DNA of 64,000 nucleotides, from contig NZ_BCVE01000002.1 in NCBI RefSeq assembly GCF_001591585.1, forward strand, positions 186,001-250,000. Reading direction: 5' to 3'. The position numbers and the translations under genes were made by a program. Under the pieces are notes generated by a model, which worked only from the letters and a program-made list of their open reading frames with translations, did no database searches and had not been told where the DNA came from. This stretch comes from Niallia circulans NBRC 13626 (GTDB taxonomy: Bacteria; Bacillota; Bacilli; Bacillales; Cytobacillaceae). This document shows positions 9,947-19,404 of this stretch, piece after piece; position 1 is the first letter of the stretch, and each line of letters opens with the position of its first letter.

Positions 9947-10939
9947 TTATTCTACATAGCTCTCCATTGCATTCTTTATTTGAGCGACTACACCTGATTG
10001 CACAAACTCTCTAGTTTGTCTGATTGCACTAAATATCGCTTGACTATCAGACGAACCATGAGCCTTGATAACAGGGGCATTTAAACCGAATAAAGCAGCT
10101 CCGCCATACTCTGAATAATCTAACTTATTTTTAATCTGCTTTAGATTAGGCTTCAAGACGGCAGCAGCCATTTTGGAAGTAAAGCTGCTCATTAACTCGG
10201 CCTTAATCATTTTAAACATAGACATCGCTGTTCCCTCGACCGTTTTTAAAATCATATTTCCTGTAAAACCATCTGTCACAGCAACATCACATACTCCATC
10301 AAGCAAATCACGTGCTTCCACATTTCCGATGAAATGAATATTGGTGCTTTGGAGAAGTTCAAAGGTTTTCTTTGTTAACTCATTCCCCTTTTTCTCTTCT
10401 GTTCCAATGTTCAATAAGCCGACTCTTGGTTTAGCAACTCCTCTTACTTTTTCGGAATAGATGCTTCCCATCATGGCATATTGAACTAAGTTTTCAGGCT
10501 TAGCGTCTACATTTGCACCAACATCAAGTAAAAGGAAGCCTTCTCCACTGATCGTCGGCAAGGTTGGTGCTAATGCTGGACGGTCAATTCCCTCCATTCT
10601 ACCAACAACGAATAATCCAGTTGCCATTAAGGCACCTGTATTTCCTGCTGATATGAACGCATCTGCTCTTCCCTCTTTTACTTCTGTAGCACCAAGGACC
10701 ATACTAGCTGTTTTTTTCCGGCGTACTGCTCTTACTGGTTCATCTGTTGCTAAAATTTGCTCTTCTGTATGTAAAATATCAATTCGTTCTTTATTGGTTA
10801 GAAAAGATTGAATCTGTTTTTCATCCCCAACAAGAAGTATCTCTAGGTCTGAAAAAGTTTCAATTGCTTTTTGGGCACCAATAACTATTTCCTTTGGGGC
10901 ATTGTCTCCCCCCATTGCATCCATTGCAATTTTCATCAT
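9947..10939 (-). CDS. plsX: Phosphate acyltransferase PlsX
   Basis: Makes acyl-phosphate from acyl-ACP, the donor for PlsY in phosphatidic acid synthesis (330 aa). The N-terminal [14 protein letters not shown] signature, the [10 protein letters not shown] motif near residue 95 and the DGFTGN region are typical of PlsX. The longer frame starts at 10978; the ATG at 10939 is chosen because AAGGAG lies 8 bases before it and the conserved [11 protein letters not shown] follows. It begins 13 bases after fapR, so repression by FapR reaches it directly. Confidence 0.97.
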   Translation of the reverse strand: MMKIAMDAMGGDNAPKEIVIGAQKAIETFSDLEILLVGDEKQIQSFLTNKERIDILHTEEQILATDEPVRAVRRKKTASMVLGATEVKEGRADAFISAGNTGALMATGLFVVGRMEGIDRPALAPTLPTISGEGFLLLDVGANVDAKPENLVQYAMMGSIYSEKVRGVAKPRVGLLNIGTEEKKGNELTKKTFELLQSTNIHFIGNVEARDLLDGVCDVAVTDGFTGNMILKTVEGTAMSMFKMIKAELMSSFTSKMAAAVLKPNLKQIKNKLDYSEYGGAALFGLNAPVIKAHGSSDSQAIFSAIRQTREFVQSGVVAQIKNAMESYVE

Positions 10940-10952
10940 ATTGATTACTCCT

Positions 10953-11516
10953 TTATCTTTTGGCACGGTACATATCAAATTCGCCTTTAAAAACTAATTC
11001 TGTGTTCACATAACTATTCACTTCTACTGTTGTTCTGCCGGTCATACTATCTATATGCTTTACTTTTGCTTTGGCAATAATTCGTTCACCTAATTTAACC
11101 GATCTCGTAAAATGAATATTTGCTTTTGCTGTTAATGCTAGCTCATCGTTAATCAGGGCAACTGCAAGAGAATTCGCTTGTGCAAAAAGATGATGTCCCC
11201 TTGCAATGCCATTTCTTTTAAAAACATGCTCTTCTTTCACTTCAAAGATAGATATAGCTGAACTATCTAATTCCATATCGATTATTTCACCAATGACTTC
11301 TTCGATAGGCAATGCTTTCACTTCGTCTTCAAGTGATTGTTTGGCGACATTTTTAATGCGCTCTCTAAGCTCTGGAATGGATAGTTCTAACCGATCTAGT
11401 CTTATCGTCTGTACACTAACAGAGAATTTTTCCGCCAATTCCTCGTCTGTAATAAATGGAGTTTCCTTGATTGTCTCCACTAAAAGCTCTTGACGTTCTC
11501 TTTTGTTCCTCTTCAT
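10953..11516 (-). CDS. fapR: Transcriptional repressor FapR (malonyl-CoA sensor)
   Basis: Global repressor of fatty acid and phospholipid synthesis genes, released by malonyl-CoA (187 aa). A DeoR-type helix-turn-helix (about residues 5-50, [20 protein letters not shown]) precedes a hot-dog-fold effector domain (about 75-187), which includes the [15 protein letters not shown] segment. An exact FapR box overlaps its promoter, so the operon is autoregulated. It is the first gene of fapR-plsX-fabD-fabG. Confidence 0.97.
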   Translation of the reverse strand: MKRNKRERQELLVETIKETPFITDEELAEKFSVSVQTIRLDRLELSIPELRERIKNVAKQSLEDEVKALPIEEVIGEIIDMELDSSAISIFEVKEEHVFKRNGIARGHHLFAQANSLAVALINDELALTAKANIHFTRSVKLGERIIAKAKVKHIDSMTGRTTVEVNSYVNTELVFKGEFDMYRAKR

Positions 11517-11535
11517 TTATTCACACCACCGCACT

Positions 11536-11553
11536 ATTAAGACTAGGTACTAA
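11536..11553 (-). promoter_or_regulatory. FapR operator
   Basis: The minus strand reads TTAGTACCTAGTCTTAAT, which matches the FapR box as I remember it from B. subtilis. It starts 4 bases downstream of the -10 of the fapR promoter and covers the likely transcription start, so bound FapR would block initiation. Confidence 0.9.
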
Positions 11554-11557
11554 TAGT

Positions 11558-11586
11558 AGTATATAATTTATACAATGGGATTGCAA
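11558..11586 (-). promoter_or_regulatory. Promoter of the fapR-plsX-fabD-fabG operon
   Basis: -35 TTGCAA (11581-11586) and -10 TATACT (11558-11563) are separated by exactly 17 bases on the minus strand and lead into the FapR box. The rest of the recG-fapR gap holds a GC-rich CCCCTTATC/GATAgggcAGGGG hairpin near 11646-11680 of unknown role. Confidence 0.8.
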
Positions 11587-11737
11587 GCCGAAGTTTTGTT
11601 CTAACTACTGGTGAATAAAAACGTAAACCTTGAGCATGAATCCCCTGCCCTATCTTTTCGGCTCTACGATAAGGGGCTTTACTATTACTATGTTGTCTGT
11701 AGTGTATTCAAGCTAGTTTAGGCTTCTTCTCTCTATA

Positions 11738-11775
11738 TAAAAAAGCAAGTCAAAATACTTACACTTGTTTTATTT
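11738..11775 (-). terminator. Probable terminator of recG
   Basis: On the minus strand an AAAACAAGT arm pairs with ACTTGcTTTT (one bulge) across about 12 bases and is followed by TTTTTAT. It lies 20-55 bases past the recG stop and separates recG from the fapR promoter. Confidence 0.45.
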
Positions 11776-11794
11776 ACTAGAAAATATCTTGTGA

Positions 11795-13843
11795 TTAATC
11801 TAGCTTTTCTCCGTTAAGGACCCCTGTTTCTTTTAAAGTATCTCTTAGCGCTTTGTAGTCATCATTTTGCCAGAATGCAGTTGACTCGATTAGGATAGCA
11901 GCGTCATTTCTGGCTGTTTCCAAGATGCGATAATCGTGTATCATATCACCCATTTTGAATTCAGGTAGACCACTTTGTTTTTTCCCAAAAAAATCTCCTG
12001 GTCCTCTTAATTCTAGATCCTTTTCACTTAACACGAACCCATCGCTCGTTTCCGTCATAATTTTCATTCGTTCTTTTCCAACATCTGTTTTGGGATCTGC
12101 GATTAATACACAGTAAGACTGAGCATCCCCTCGCCCTACTCTTCCTCTAAGCTGATGAAGCTGTGATAACCCAAAACGTTCTGCATCATATACGAGCATA
12201 AATGTCGCATTTGGTACATTAACTCCGACTTCAACAACCGTTGTACTTACAAGCACTTGGATTTCATTTTGGCTGAACTGTTTCATCATATTATCTTTCT
12301 CTTCTGGATGCAGTTTTCCGTGCATAAGCCCAACATTGTATCTGCCTTGGAAAAAGGTAGATAACATTGCATGCACATCGATTGCATTTTGAACATCCAG
12401 CTTTTCGGATTCCTCGATTAACGGACAAATTACATATGCTTGTCTTCCTTGATGAAGTTCTTTTTCCATAAACTGCAGGATTCTTGTTAACATATCATGC
12501 TTTACCCAATATGTTTCGATATTTTTTCGCCCTGCTGGCATTTCATCGATAATACTGACATCCATCTCACCAAATACCGTGATGGCAAGTGTTCGTGGAA
12601 TTGGGGTCGCCGTCATAAACAGAACATCTGGATTTTCCCCCTTCTCCCGCAGTACTCTTCTTTGTTCCACACCAAAGCGGTGCTGTTCATCAGTAATGAC
12701 TAATCCTAATGATTTGAATACTACATCATCTTGGATCAATGCATGTGTCCCTATCAAAATATCGATTTTTCCTTCTTTTAATTGGGCTAGTAATTCTTTT
12801 CTTTTTTTACCTTTAACAGAACTTGTTAACAAACCACATACTACTCCAAATTCTGAAAAAATCTGATGCAATGAATCTGCATGTTGCTCTGCCAGGATTT
12901 CTGTCGGTGCCATTAGCGCACCTTGGTTGCCAGAAAGGATCGAAGCATATAACACAATCGCAGCAACAATTGTTTTTCCTGATCCTACATCCCCTTGCAG
13001 TAAACGATTCATTCGCACCTCTGCTTTCATATCTGTGAGAATTTCGTTTACTACCCTTTTTTGAGCATTTGTCAACGGAAAAGGAAGTGCCTCGATGAAA
13101 GTGGTTAGTTTTTCAAGGGAATATTGCTGGCTTTTACCACCAGAATGTTCTCTTTCGTATTTTCTTAAGGCACTCATTTTTAATTGAAACAAAAGAAATT
13201 CCTCATACACAAAACGTCTTCTAGCTTGCGTTAAATCCTCTCTCTTTTCAGGAAAATGGATAATCTTGAGTGCTTCCTTCCGGGGCAGCAAACGATATTT
13301 CGTTAACATTGAAGAAGGAAAATTCTCTTCGATTAATTCTCCATATTGATTTAAAGCAGTGGATATATATTTACGTAAATTTTTTACGGTCATATTCCCT
13401 TTTACAGCATAGACTGGTTCGAATAAATGCCCCTTTTGATTACTGCCAATTTGCAAATGGTTTGCTGTTATGGTTTGGCGGTGCTGATCCCATTTCCCTG
13501 TTACCGTAATCAATTCTTGCACAGCTAATTTACTTTTTAAATAGGGCTGGTTAAAAAATACAACCGTAATTAAGTACTGTTCGACTAATAGCTTTATTGT
13601 TAATCTAGATTTCTTTCTTCCATAAAAAATAAGGGAGGGTTCACTATGAACCTTCCCTTCTACCGTCACTTTTTCTTCATGCTTTATTTCTTCGAGGTTT
13701 TTCAGACGATAATCCTCATAGCGATAAGGAAAATATTCTAGCAAATCATTAATCTTATGAATATTCATTTCTTCTAACTGTTTTTTTGTTTCGGGTCCAA
13801 CCCCTTTTAAATGTTCGACGGATAGTTGTAAAGACTCATTCAC
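11795..13843 (-). CDS. recG: ATP-dependent DNA helicase RecG
   Basis: Branch-migrating helicase that regresses stalled forks and processes Holliday-junction-like structures (682 aa). An N-terminal wedge/OB domain (about residues 50-150) precedes a superfamily 2 helicase core. Walker A GDVGSGKT is at 284-291, a DEQH box near 388 and TATPIPRT shortly after; motif VI lies in the LRGRVGRG region. It starts with GTG overlapping the sdaAA TGA by 4 bases (GTGA), which implies translational coupling. This is the conserved sdaAB-sdaAA-recG order. Confidence 0.97.
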   Translation of the reverse strand: MNESLQLSVEHLKGVGPETKKQLEEMNIHKINDLLEYFPYRYEDYRLKNLEEIKHEEKVTVEGKVHSEPSLIFYGRKKSRLTIKLLVEQYLITVVFFNQPYLKSKLAVQELITVTGKWDQHRQTITANHLQIGSNQKGHLFEPVYAVKGNMTVKNLRKYISTALNQYGELIEENFPSSMLTKYRLLPRKEALKIIHFPEKREDLTQARRRFVYEEFLLFQLKMSALRKYEREHSGGKSQQYSLEKLTTFIEALPFPLTNAQKRVVNEILTDMKAEVRMNRLLQGDVGSGKTIVAAIVLYASILSGNQGALMAPTEILAEQHADSLHQIFSEFGVVCGLLTSSVKGKKRKELLAQLKEGKIDILIGTHALIQDDVVFKSLGLVITDEQHRFGVEQRRVLREKGENPDVLFMTATPIPRTLAITVFGEMDVSIIDEMPAGRKNIETYWVKHDMLTRILQFMEKELHQGRQAYVICPLIEESEKLDVQNAIDVHAMLSTFFQGRYNVGLMHGKLHPEEKDNMMKQFSQNEIQVLVSTTVVEVGVNVPNATFMLVYDAERFGLSQLHQLRGRVGRGDAQSYCVLIADPKTDVGKERMKIMTETSDGFVLSEKDLELRGPGDFFGKKQSGLPEFKMGDMIHDYRILETARNDAAILIESTAFWQNDDYKALRDTLKETGVLNGEKLD

Positions 13844-14727
13844 TTATTTGCGGCAGCTGCACTACCAAAGATTTCGGCTTCTAACCTGCGGCCTGTCGGT
13901 GTTGCTGCCAACCCTCCCCGTGCTGTTTCTTTAAGCGCTGTAGGCATTGCCTGACCAATGCGATACATGCTATCAATTACTTCATCACATGGTATACGAC
14001 TTTTAATACCTGCCAAAGCCATATCAGCAGCAATCATCGCATTCGCTGCTCCCATTGCATTTCGTTTTACACAAGGAACTTCTACTAAACCGGCAACTGG
14101 ATCACAAACAAGACCGAGCATATTCTTTAACGTGATAGCCATCGCATGTGCTGATTGTTCTGGTGTTCCTCCTGCCATTTCTACAATTGCCGCTGCAGCC
14201 ATTCCAGCAGCCGAGCCAACTTCCGCTTGGCATCCCCCTGCAGCACCTGAGATGGAGGCATTATTTGCCACAACAAAACCAAATGCACCAGACGTGAAAA
14301 GGAATGCAATCATTTGCTCTCTTGTAGGATTCAGTTTATTTTGTACAGCAAATAACGTACCAGGTACTACTCCTGCTGAACCTGCTGTTGGTGTTGCACA
14401 TATCATTCCCATAGCAGCATTTACTTCATTTGTCGCAACAGCTTTACTTACTGCGTCTAGAATGATCTCTCCGGAAAGAAATTGACCTTTCTTAATATAG
14501 TTTTGGAGAAGCACCGCATCTCCACCAGTTAATCCAGAATGGGATACAACTCCATTTAACCCTCTTTCAACAGCTTGCTCCATTACCTGAAGATTCGTTT
14601 CCATTTGACCAATAATTTCTTGTCTTGTTTTTCCTGTTACTTGCATTTCTTGTTCTATCATTATTTCGGAAATCGGTAAATTTCTAGTCGTTGCTATTTC
14701 TACCAATTCTGCTACATTACGAAACAT
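13840..14727 (-). CDS. sdaAA: L-serine dehydratase, alpha subunit
   Basis: Iron-sulfur L-serine deaminase subunit (295 aa) converting serine to pyruvate and ammonia together with the beta subunit. Conserved cysteines that may ligate the 4Fe-4S cluster are seen in GGCQAEVGSAAGM, LVCDPVAG and EVPCVKRN. The SHSGLTGGDA motif lies near residue 61. It begins 14 bases after sdaAB and overlaps recG. Confidence 0.96.
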   Translation of the reverse strand: MFRNVAELVEIATTRNLPISEIMIEQEMQVTGKTRQEIIGQMETNLQVMEQAVERGLNGVVSHSGLTGGDAVLLQNYIKKGQFLSGEIILDAVSKAVATNEVNAAMGMICATPTAGSAGVVPGTLFAVQNKLNPTREQMIAFLFTSGAFGFVVANNASISGAAGGCQAEVGSAAGMAAAAIVEMAGGTPEQSAHAMAITLKNMLGLVCDPVAGLVEVPCVKRNAMGAANAMIAADMALAGIKSRIPCDEVIDSMYRIGQAMPTALKETARGGLAATPTGRRLEAEIFGSAAAANK

Positions 14728-14741
14728 ATTTACCCCTCCCT

Positions 14742-15404
14742 TTATTCCACGATTGTTGTAACTTTTTCAATTGAATCTAACTCTTCAAGCTCTTTTAAAA
14801 TGGATTCTTCTATATTTTGATCGACCTCAATTGTCATTAAAGCCAGTTTTCCTTTTTCTTTACGACTAACTTCCATATGACCAATATTAATTTCGTATTT
14901 AGCCAATACATTGGCCACTTTCGCAATTGCACCAAATCGGTCATTATGAACAACTAATATCGCAGGATGATGACCAGAAAGCTTTAATTGGAAGCCATTT
15001 AACTCGGTGATTTCTATTTTCCCGCCGCCAATAGAAATACCAACTAGCTCCATTTCTCCGTCTTCATCCCCCAAATGAATTTTTGCTGTATTAGGATGTT
15101 CGGGGATCGCTTCTTCTATATGAAAGTTTACTTGGATTCCATGCTGTTCTGCAATTTCTAAGGAGTCTTTAATTCGCTCATCAAAGGTATCAAAATCAAG
15201 AATTCCCCCAATTATCGCTACATCTGTTCCATGGCCTTTATATGTTTCAGCAAATGAACCATAAAAATGAATGTTTATCCATTTTGGTTCTCTTTCAAAA
15301 AGGTTACGCGCCACTCTGCCAATCCTTGCCGCACCTGCTGTATGGGAACTGGATGGACCAATCATGACTGGACCAATAATATCAAAAACGCTTTTAAATT
15401 TCAT
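14742..15404 (-). CDS. sdaAB: L-serine dehydratase, beta subunit
   Basis: Second subunit of the iron-sulfur serine deaminase (220 aa). The signature GPVMIGPSSSHTAGAARIGR is at residues 9-28. The C-terminal 75 residues form an ACT domain (HPAILVVHNDRFGAIAKVANVLAKYEINIGHMEV), probably a serine sensor. The start at 15404 is chosen over the longer frame because AAGGAGAG lies about 8 bases upstream. It is the first gene before sdaAA and recG. Confidence 0.96.
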   Translation of the reverse strand: MKFKSVFDIIGPVMIGPSSSHTAGAARIGRVARNLFEREPKWINIHFYGSFAETYKGHGTDVAIIGGILDFDTFDERIKDSLEIAEQHGIQVNFHIEEAIPEHPNTAKIHLGDEDGEMELVGISIGGGKIEITELNGFQLKLSGHHPAILVVHNDRFGAIAKVANVLAKYEINIGHMEVSRKEKGKLALMTIEVDQNIEESILKELEELDSIEKVTTIVE

Positions 15405-15809
15405 GGATTTGTCTCTCCTTAAATGGCCAAAAGTCAAAATGATATTTCTTTAACATAATACTGGGTATAAATTGATTACACTATATAATATCATACTATA
15501 TTAATATATGGTTCTAATTCTTATTCTTCGATAGAAAATAGCTAATTTTGATTAGGAAAGTGTGAAGGGTTGAGGGGATATATCGAAGTTTTCTTCCTGC
15601 ATAACTTTTGTTATCGTGCATCTGTTCCTTTTTTCTCTTCACTATACTTTAATTAGCACTGACACTTCCTCTCTGTTACCCATTGCATCTATTCCTCCTC
15701 AAAAAAGGGAACAATCAGCAGAAGGACCCTCCCATTCCATCCACTATCCCCTTTAAAACACAAAAAGGGCATGCCTCCATATATACAGGCACACCCTTTT
15801 AAAATACTA
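15405..15809. other. Intergenic region between yloV and sdaAB
   Basis: AT-rich region holding the yloV terminator (15762-15804) and, presumably, the sdaAB promoter. The stretch 15475-15510 is full of TATA-like palindromes such as TATATTAATATA, so no single -10 can be picked. No gene is seen. Confidence 0.5.
15762..15804 (-). terminator. Rho-independent terminator of the yloU-yloV operon
   Basis: Arms AAAAGGGtgTGCCT and AGGCAtgCCCTTTTT pair around a loop of about 10 bases on the minus strand, a few bases past the yloV stop. It has A and T tracts on both sides. Confidence 0.8.
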
Positions 15810-17489
15810 TTATTCAATAGAAAAAATAAAGGAATACAGTGGTTGTTTTCCATCATGAACTTCTACTTCCACATCTTCAAAATTGTCTTCAATAAAAGAT
15901 ACAAGCGTTTCAAGCTCTTCTTCCGTCGCTTCTTCTCCCTTAATTATCGTTACAATTTCTGAATCCTCATCAATCATGGATTTTATAAGTTCCATTGCAG
16001 ATTCTGTTTTATCTTTGCTTTTTACAATGATTTTTCCTTCTGCAAGTCCCATAAAGTCGCCTGTTTCAATCTCTAACCCATCAATACTTGTATCTCTGAC
16101 TGCATACGTAATTTGACCAGTTTTCACATGTTCAAGCGCCGCTTTCATATTCTTCTCATTTGTTGCTAAATCACTAGAAGGATTAAAAGCAAGTAAAGCT
16201 GACATTCCTTGAGGAACCGTTTTAGAAGAGATAACCACAACCTCTTGTTCTAATACGTCAGCTGCTTGTTCTGCTGCCATAATAATATTTTTATTATTTG
16301 GTAAAATAAAGACCTTTTTCGCATTGATATGTTGTACAGCATTAACAATATCTTCCGTGCTTGGATTCATTGTTTGACCGCCCTCAATAACATAATGAGC
16401 ACCGATACTTCTGAAAAGATCTGCAATTCCGCTTCCCATCGAAACTGTTACAATCCCATACTCTTTTTGTTCTTCCAGGGAATGAGCATTATTTACTTCC
16501 TCTTTTTCTGCTGCATCCACTAAGCTGCTATGCTGTTCACGCATATTTTCAATCTTCATTTTTACCAAATTACCGTATTTTTGTCCAAATGTTAATACTT
16601 CACCAGGCTGATTGGAGTGAATATGAATTTTCACAATTTCATCATCCGCAATTACAAGTAATGAATCTCCATATTTGCTTAACGCTTGTCTGAAGTCATC
16701 TTCTGAAAACGGCTTATTCCCTAACTTTTCTTGCTCTAAACGAACCATAAATTCTGTGCAGTAGCCAAATTCAATATCCTCTGTATTGATATAACTGTGA
16801 ACATTTTTATGATGTTCTGCATTTACCAATTCATTCATAGAAACAACATTTTGCACAGCGTCTGGAAGTTTTTCACCCTTTAGCTCTGCAAGAAACCCTT
16901 CATATACAAATACTAGACCTTGCCCACCACTATCAACGACGCCTACTTCTTTTAACACAGGCAGAAGTTCAGGTGTTCTGTTTAAAGAAGCTCTTGCTTC
17001 TTTTACTGTATCCTCCATGATAACAATGATATCATCATTTTTTTCGGCAGATTGAACCGCTTTCTTTGCAGCATCTTTTGCAACTGTAAGAATCGTTCCT
17101 TCTACCGGCTTCATTACTGCTTTATATGCTGTTTCCACACCGAATTGTAAGGCATCCGCAAATTCTTTTCCAGTTATCGTCTCTTTTTGCTCAATATGCT
17201 TAGAAAACCCTCGAAATAATTGAGAAAGAATAACCCCTGAATTCCCTCTGGCTCCCATTAATAAACCTCGCGATAATGAGGTTCCAACTTTACCGATATG
17301 TGATTGAATATTCTTTTGAACTTCCTTTGCACCTGAAGTCATCGATAAATTCATATTCGTTCCTGTATCTCCATCTGGCACTGGAAAGACATTTAACGCA
17401 TCTACATATTTAGCATTAGAGGACAAATGGTTTGCTCCTTGTATTACCATTTCGGCAAATCGCTTTCCTTCTAAAACTGTAATTGACAC
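15810..17489 (-). CDS. yloV: DAK2-domain fatty acid kinase, FakA-like (YloV)
   Basis: Homologue of B. subtilis YloV, the ATP-binding kinase subunit that phosphorylates FakB-bound fatty acids for phospholipid synthesis (559 aa). The N-terminal DAK2 domain (about 1-200) has ADPs-like motifs: NVFPVPDGDTGTNM at 29-42 and GARGNSGVILSQLFRG near 78-93. A middle domain and a C-terminal DegV-like EDD domain (about 330-559) follow. It starts with GTG behind GGAGGAAACACA and lies 16 bases after yloU. With plsX and the fab genes nearby, a lipid role fits. Confidence 0.93.
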   Translation of the reverse strand: MSITVLEGKRFAEMVIQGANHLSSNAKYVDALNVFPVPDGDTGTNMNLSMTSGAKEVQKNIQSHIGKVGTSLSRGLLMGARGNSGVILSQLFRGFSKHIEQKETITGKEFADALQFGVETAYKAVMKPVEGTILTVAKDAAKKAVQSAEKNDDIIVIMEDTVKEARASLNRTPELLPVLKEVGVVDSGGQGLVFVYEGFLAELKGEKLPDAVQNVVSMNELVNAEHHKNVHSYINTEDIEFGYCTEFMVRLEQEKLGNKPFSEDDFRQALSKYGDSLLVIADDEIVKIHIHSNQPGEVLTFGQKYGNLVKMKIENMREQHSSLVDAAEKEEVNNAHSLEEQKEYGIVTVSMGSGIADLFRSIGAHYVIEGGQTMNPSTEDIVNAVQHINAKKVFILPNNKNIIMAAEQAADVLEQEVVVISSKTVPQGMSALLAFNPSSDLATNEKNMKAALEHVKTGQITYAVRDTSIDGLEIETGDFMGLAEGKIIVKSKDKTESAMELIKSMIDEDSEIVTIIKGEEATEEELETLVSFIEDNFEDVEVEVHDGKQPLYSFIFSIE

Positions 17490-17505
17490 TGTGTTTCCTC
17501 CTCTA

Positions 17506-17868
17506 CTACGGGTTCGTCACACGAACTCCCTGAACGTAAATATTAACCGAGTCAACGGCAAGTCCAACTGTCTTATTGAGTGTGTATTTTACTTTTGATT
17601 GAACATTGTGCGCAACCTCGGAGATTTTCGTTCCGTAACTTACAATGATATACATATCAATATGTACTTCTTCTTCAACTTTTCGAACGATTACACCACG
17701 TGTAAAGTTTTCTTTTCGCAAAATATCTGTTAAACCGTCTTTAATTTGATTTTTCGACGCCATTCCAACGATACCGTAGCAGTCTACTGCTGCTCCACCT
17801 GCGATTGTAGCGATAACTTCTGTAGATATATCAATTTGTCCGAAATTCGTTTTTAGTTCAATGGACAT
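17506..17868 (-). CDS. yloU: Asp23/YloU family envelope-associated protein
   Basis: Small DUF322/Asp23-family protein (120 aa). Members associate with the membrane and with envelope stress in Firmicutes. The conserved GQIDISTEVIATIAGGAAVDCYGIVGM start and the VHIDMYIIVSYGTKISEVAHNVQSKVKYTL core are present. It is cotranscribed with yloV; the pair is conserved, which suggests a membrane-lipid role. The exact biochemical function is not known. Confidence 0.92.
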   Translation of the reverse strand: MSIELKTNFGQIDISTEVIATIAGGAAVDCYGIVGMASKNQIKDGLTDILRKENFTRGVIVRKVEEEVHIDMYIIVSYGTKISEVAHNVQSKVKYTLNKTVGLAVDSVNIYVQGVRVTNP

Positions 17869-18251
17869 GAGTTTTCCCCCTTTGGAATTGCTCCTTGACT
17901 ACTGACATTTTACTATAACCAAAACTTTTTTGAAAGCTATAGTTAAAAAGCTTATTATTATTATATAACAAAATAACACTTCTATTAAAGCATTGGGATA
18001 AATTCAGAAAACAGCTACTTGTTTTACTATTCCCATAAAGTCTTGAGATAAACTGATCTGTTCAGTAAAGAAATACATGTCAAGGAAATTTTCTTGAAAG
18101 CTTTTCATCCAACTATTGCATTCATTTAAGTTGTATGATAAATTATTAAGGTATCTGTAACGAGGATTATTTAGCAGACTATAAGTAAATTGCTATCTAT
18201 GACTTTTCAAACTCATTTTAATGGGTTTCTGTAATAAGGAGGGAAATATAC
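17869..18251. other. Divergent intergenic region between yloU and rpmB
   Basis: It carries two outward promoters. For yloU (minus) the best candidate is TTTCAA-17-TAAAAT at 17907-17935. For rpmB (plus) see the separate entry. The middle (17940-18110) is AT-rich, with no gene or RNA structure that I recognise. Confidence 0.45.
18116..18144 (+). promoter_or_regulatory. Promoter of rpmB with extended -10
   Basis: TTGCAT (18116-18121) and TAAATT (18139-18144) are 17 bases apart, and a TGA directly before the -10 gives an extended TGn motif. It leaves a leader of about 100 bases before rpmB, long enough for post-transcriptional control. Confidence 0.5.
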
Positions 18252-18440
18252 ATGCCACGTAAATGTGTTATCACTGGAAGAAAAACAACTACAGGTAATG
18301 CTCGTTCCCATGCAATGAACGCTAACAAACGTACTTGGGGAGCTAACCTTCAAAAGGTTCGTATTTTAGTAGACGGTAAACCTAAACGTGTTTGGGTTTC
18401 TGCTAGAGCATTAAGATCTGGTAAAGTAGAACGCGTTTAA
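18252..18440 (+). CDS. rpmB: 50S ribosomal protein L28
   Basis: Large-subunit protein bL28 (62 aa). [21 protein letters not shown] and the C-terminal [15 protein letters not shown] are standard. Only one cysteine is present, so this is the zinc-free form. An AAGGAGGG SD precedes the ATG. It is monocistronic, facing away from yloU and towards spoVM, with a strong terminator just after it, as in B. subtilis. Confidence 0.98.
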   Translation: MPRKCVITGRKTTTGNARSHAMNANKRTWGANLQKVRILVDGKPKRVWVSARALRSGKVERV

Positions 18441-18451
18441 TCAGATCGCAA

Positions 18452-18484
18452 TAAAAAAGGACATGTCACATGTCCTTTTTTATT
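18452..18484. terminator. Bidirectional terminator between rpmB and spoVM
   Basis: A near-perfect palindrome (AAAAAAGGACATGT paired with ACATGTCCTTTTTT) lies 12 bases past rpmB, with A and T tracts on both sides, so it can also stop spoVM transcripts from the other strand. Confidence 0.9.
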
Positions 18485-18589
18485 TTGTCTCCAAACAACA
18501 TTCAAAAGCGTATACATAAGTGAGTCTTCGAAGATCCCCGCCTCATAGTGAAAGGTTGTCTTTACTAAAAAAATTCGCAGAATCTTTCG

Positions 18590-18670
18590 TTAGTCCTTTT
18601 TGAAGGTTCCTAACATTGCTCGGACAAGTCCTCCTAAAAATTTCGGCAATTTAATGGTATAGAATCTCAT
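18590..18670 (-). CDS. spoVM: Stage V sporulation protein M
   Basis: A 26-residue amphipathic-helix peptide, MRFYTIKLPKFLGGLVRAML plus GTFKKD, which matches B. subtilis SpoVM almost residue for residue. SpoVM embeds in the outer forespore membrane, recognises its positive curvature and recruits SpoIVA to start coat and cortex assembly. A GGAGGG SD lies 7 bases before the ATG. It is located between thiN and rpmB, as in B. subtilis. It shows that the organism belongs to an endospore-forming lineage. Confidence 0.97.
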   Translation of the reverse strand: MRFYTIKLPKFLGGLVRAMLGTFKKD

Positions 18671-18759
18671 GAATACTGTCCCTCCTTAATCAATAAACAT
18701 CGCTAGCACTTCCATATCCTATTCAGATTAAATAAATTAGTACCATCATTTATCAGATT

Positions 18760-19404
18760 TTAATCACAACTTCTTATTACCATTAATATGCCTTCATCAA
18801 AGGAAAAAGTACCAGTTTCTCGAATTAGTTCATTACTAATGCACAATGTGCTGCTAGCAGGAAGATTTCTCCTTACTAAAGGGTATTTAAAACCTTCTAA
18901 AGATAGACCTACAATCTTTGTACTATATGGGAAAAATGAAATATATTTATATTCCTCCAGTTTTTTTACCGTATAAGACCCTGCTTGTACAACAGATACG
19001 CTGTTTTGTTTATCGATTATTTCTAGTTGAATCTTCTTATTGTCTAGCGCTTCTCGTAATAGCAGGTGAAGATTAGCTATTGTATGGTCGAGTCTCCCCC
19101 CTGTCGCACCAAATAACCGAATCGTCGTTGCACCTTCTTTAATAGCCCATAAAAGAGCAAGTTCCATGTCTGTTTCGTCTTTTTCTGGCTTAAAACGTTT
19201 AATAATACCTGTTTTTTCTTCCATCGCCTGCAGTTCTGTTTCCGAAATAGAATCAAAGTCACCAAAAGCTGCATAAATCGGCAGGGATCTTTCGATTAAA
19301 TACATAACCCCTCTATCCACACCAATCCAGCAAATATCTTTCGGATAGTTATCTAACTGAGGAATATACTGCTTTGGTCCTCCAGCCATAATATGAACAA
19401 TCAT
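18760..19404 (-). CDS. thiN: Thiamine pyrophosphokinase
   Basis: Transfers pyrophosphate from ATP to thiamine, giving TPP (214 aa; YloS/ThiN family). IGVDRGVMYL, the GDFDSI motif at about residues 48-53 and KDETDMELAL near 75-84 are the family's metal/nucleotide residues. GATGGRLDHTIANLHLL near 100-116 binds substrate. An AGGAGGAG SD sits just before the ATG. rpe, its usual upstream neighbour, is absent here, and spoVM follows downstream. Confidence 0.96.
   Translation of the reverse strand: MIVHIMAGGPKQYIPQLDNYPKDICWIGVDRGVMYLIERSLPIYAAFGDFDSISETELQAMEEKTGIIKRFKPEKDETDMELALLWAIKEGATTIRLFGATGGRLDHTIANLHLLLREALDNKKIQLEIIDKQNSVSVVQAGSYTVKKLEEYKYISFFPYSTKIVGLSLEGFKYPLVRRNLPASSTLCISNELIRETGTFSFDEGILMVIRSCD

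Noticed and set aside
13958-14485. Plus-strand frame (175 codons) opposite sdaAA
   Set aside because: Antisense shadow of the conserved sdaAA gene with no ribosome site or recognisable motif.
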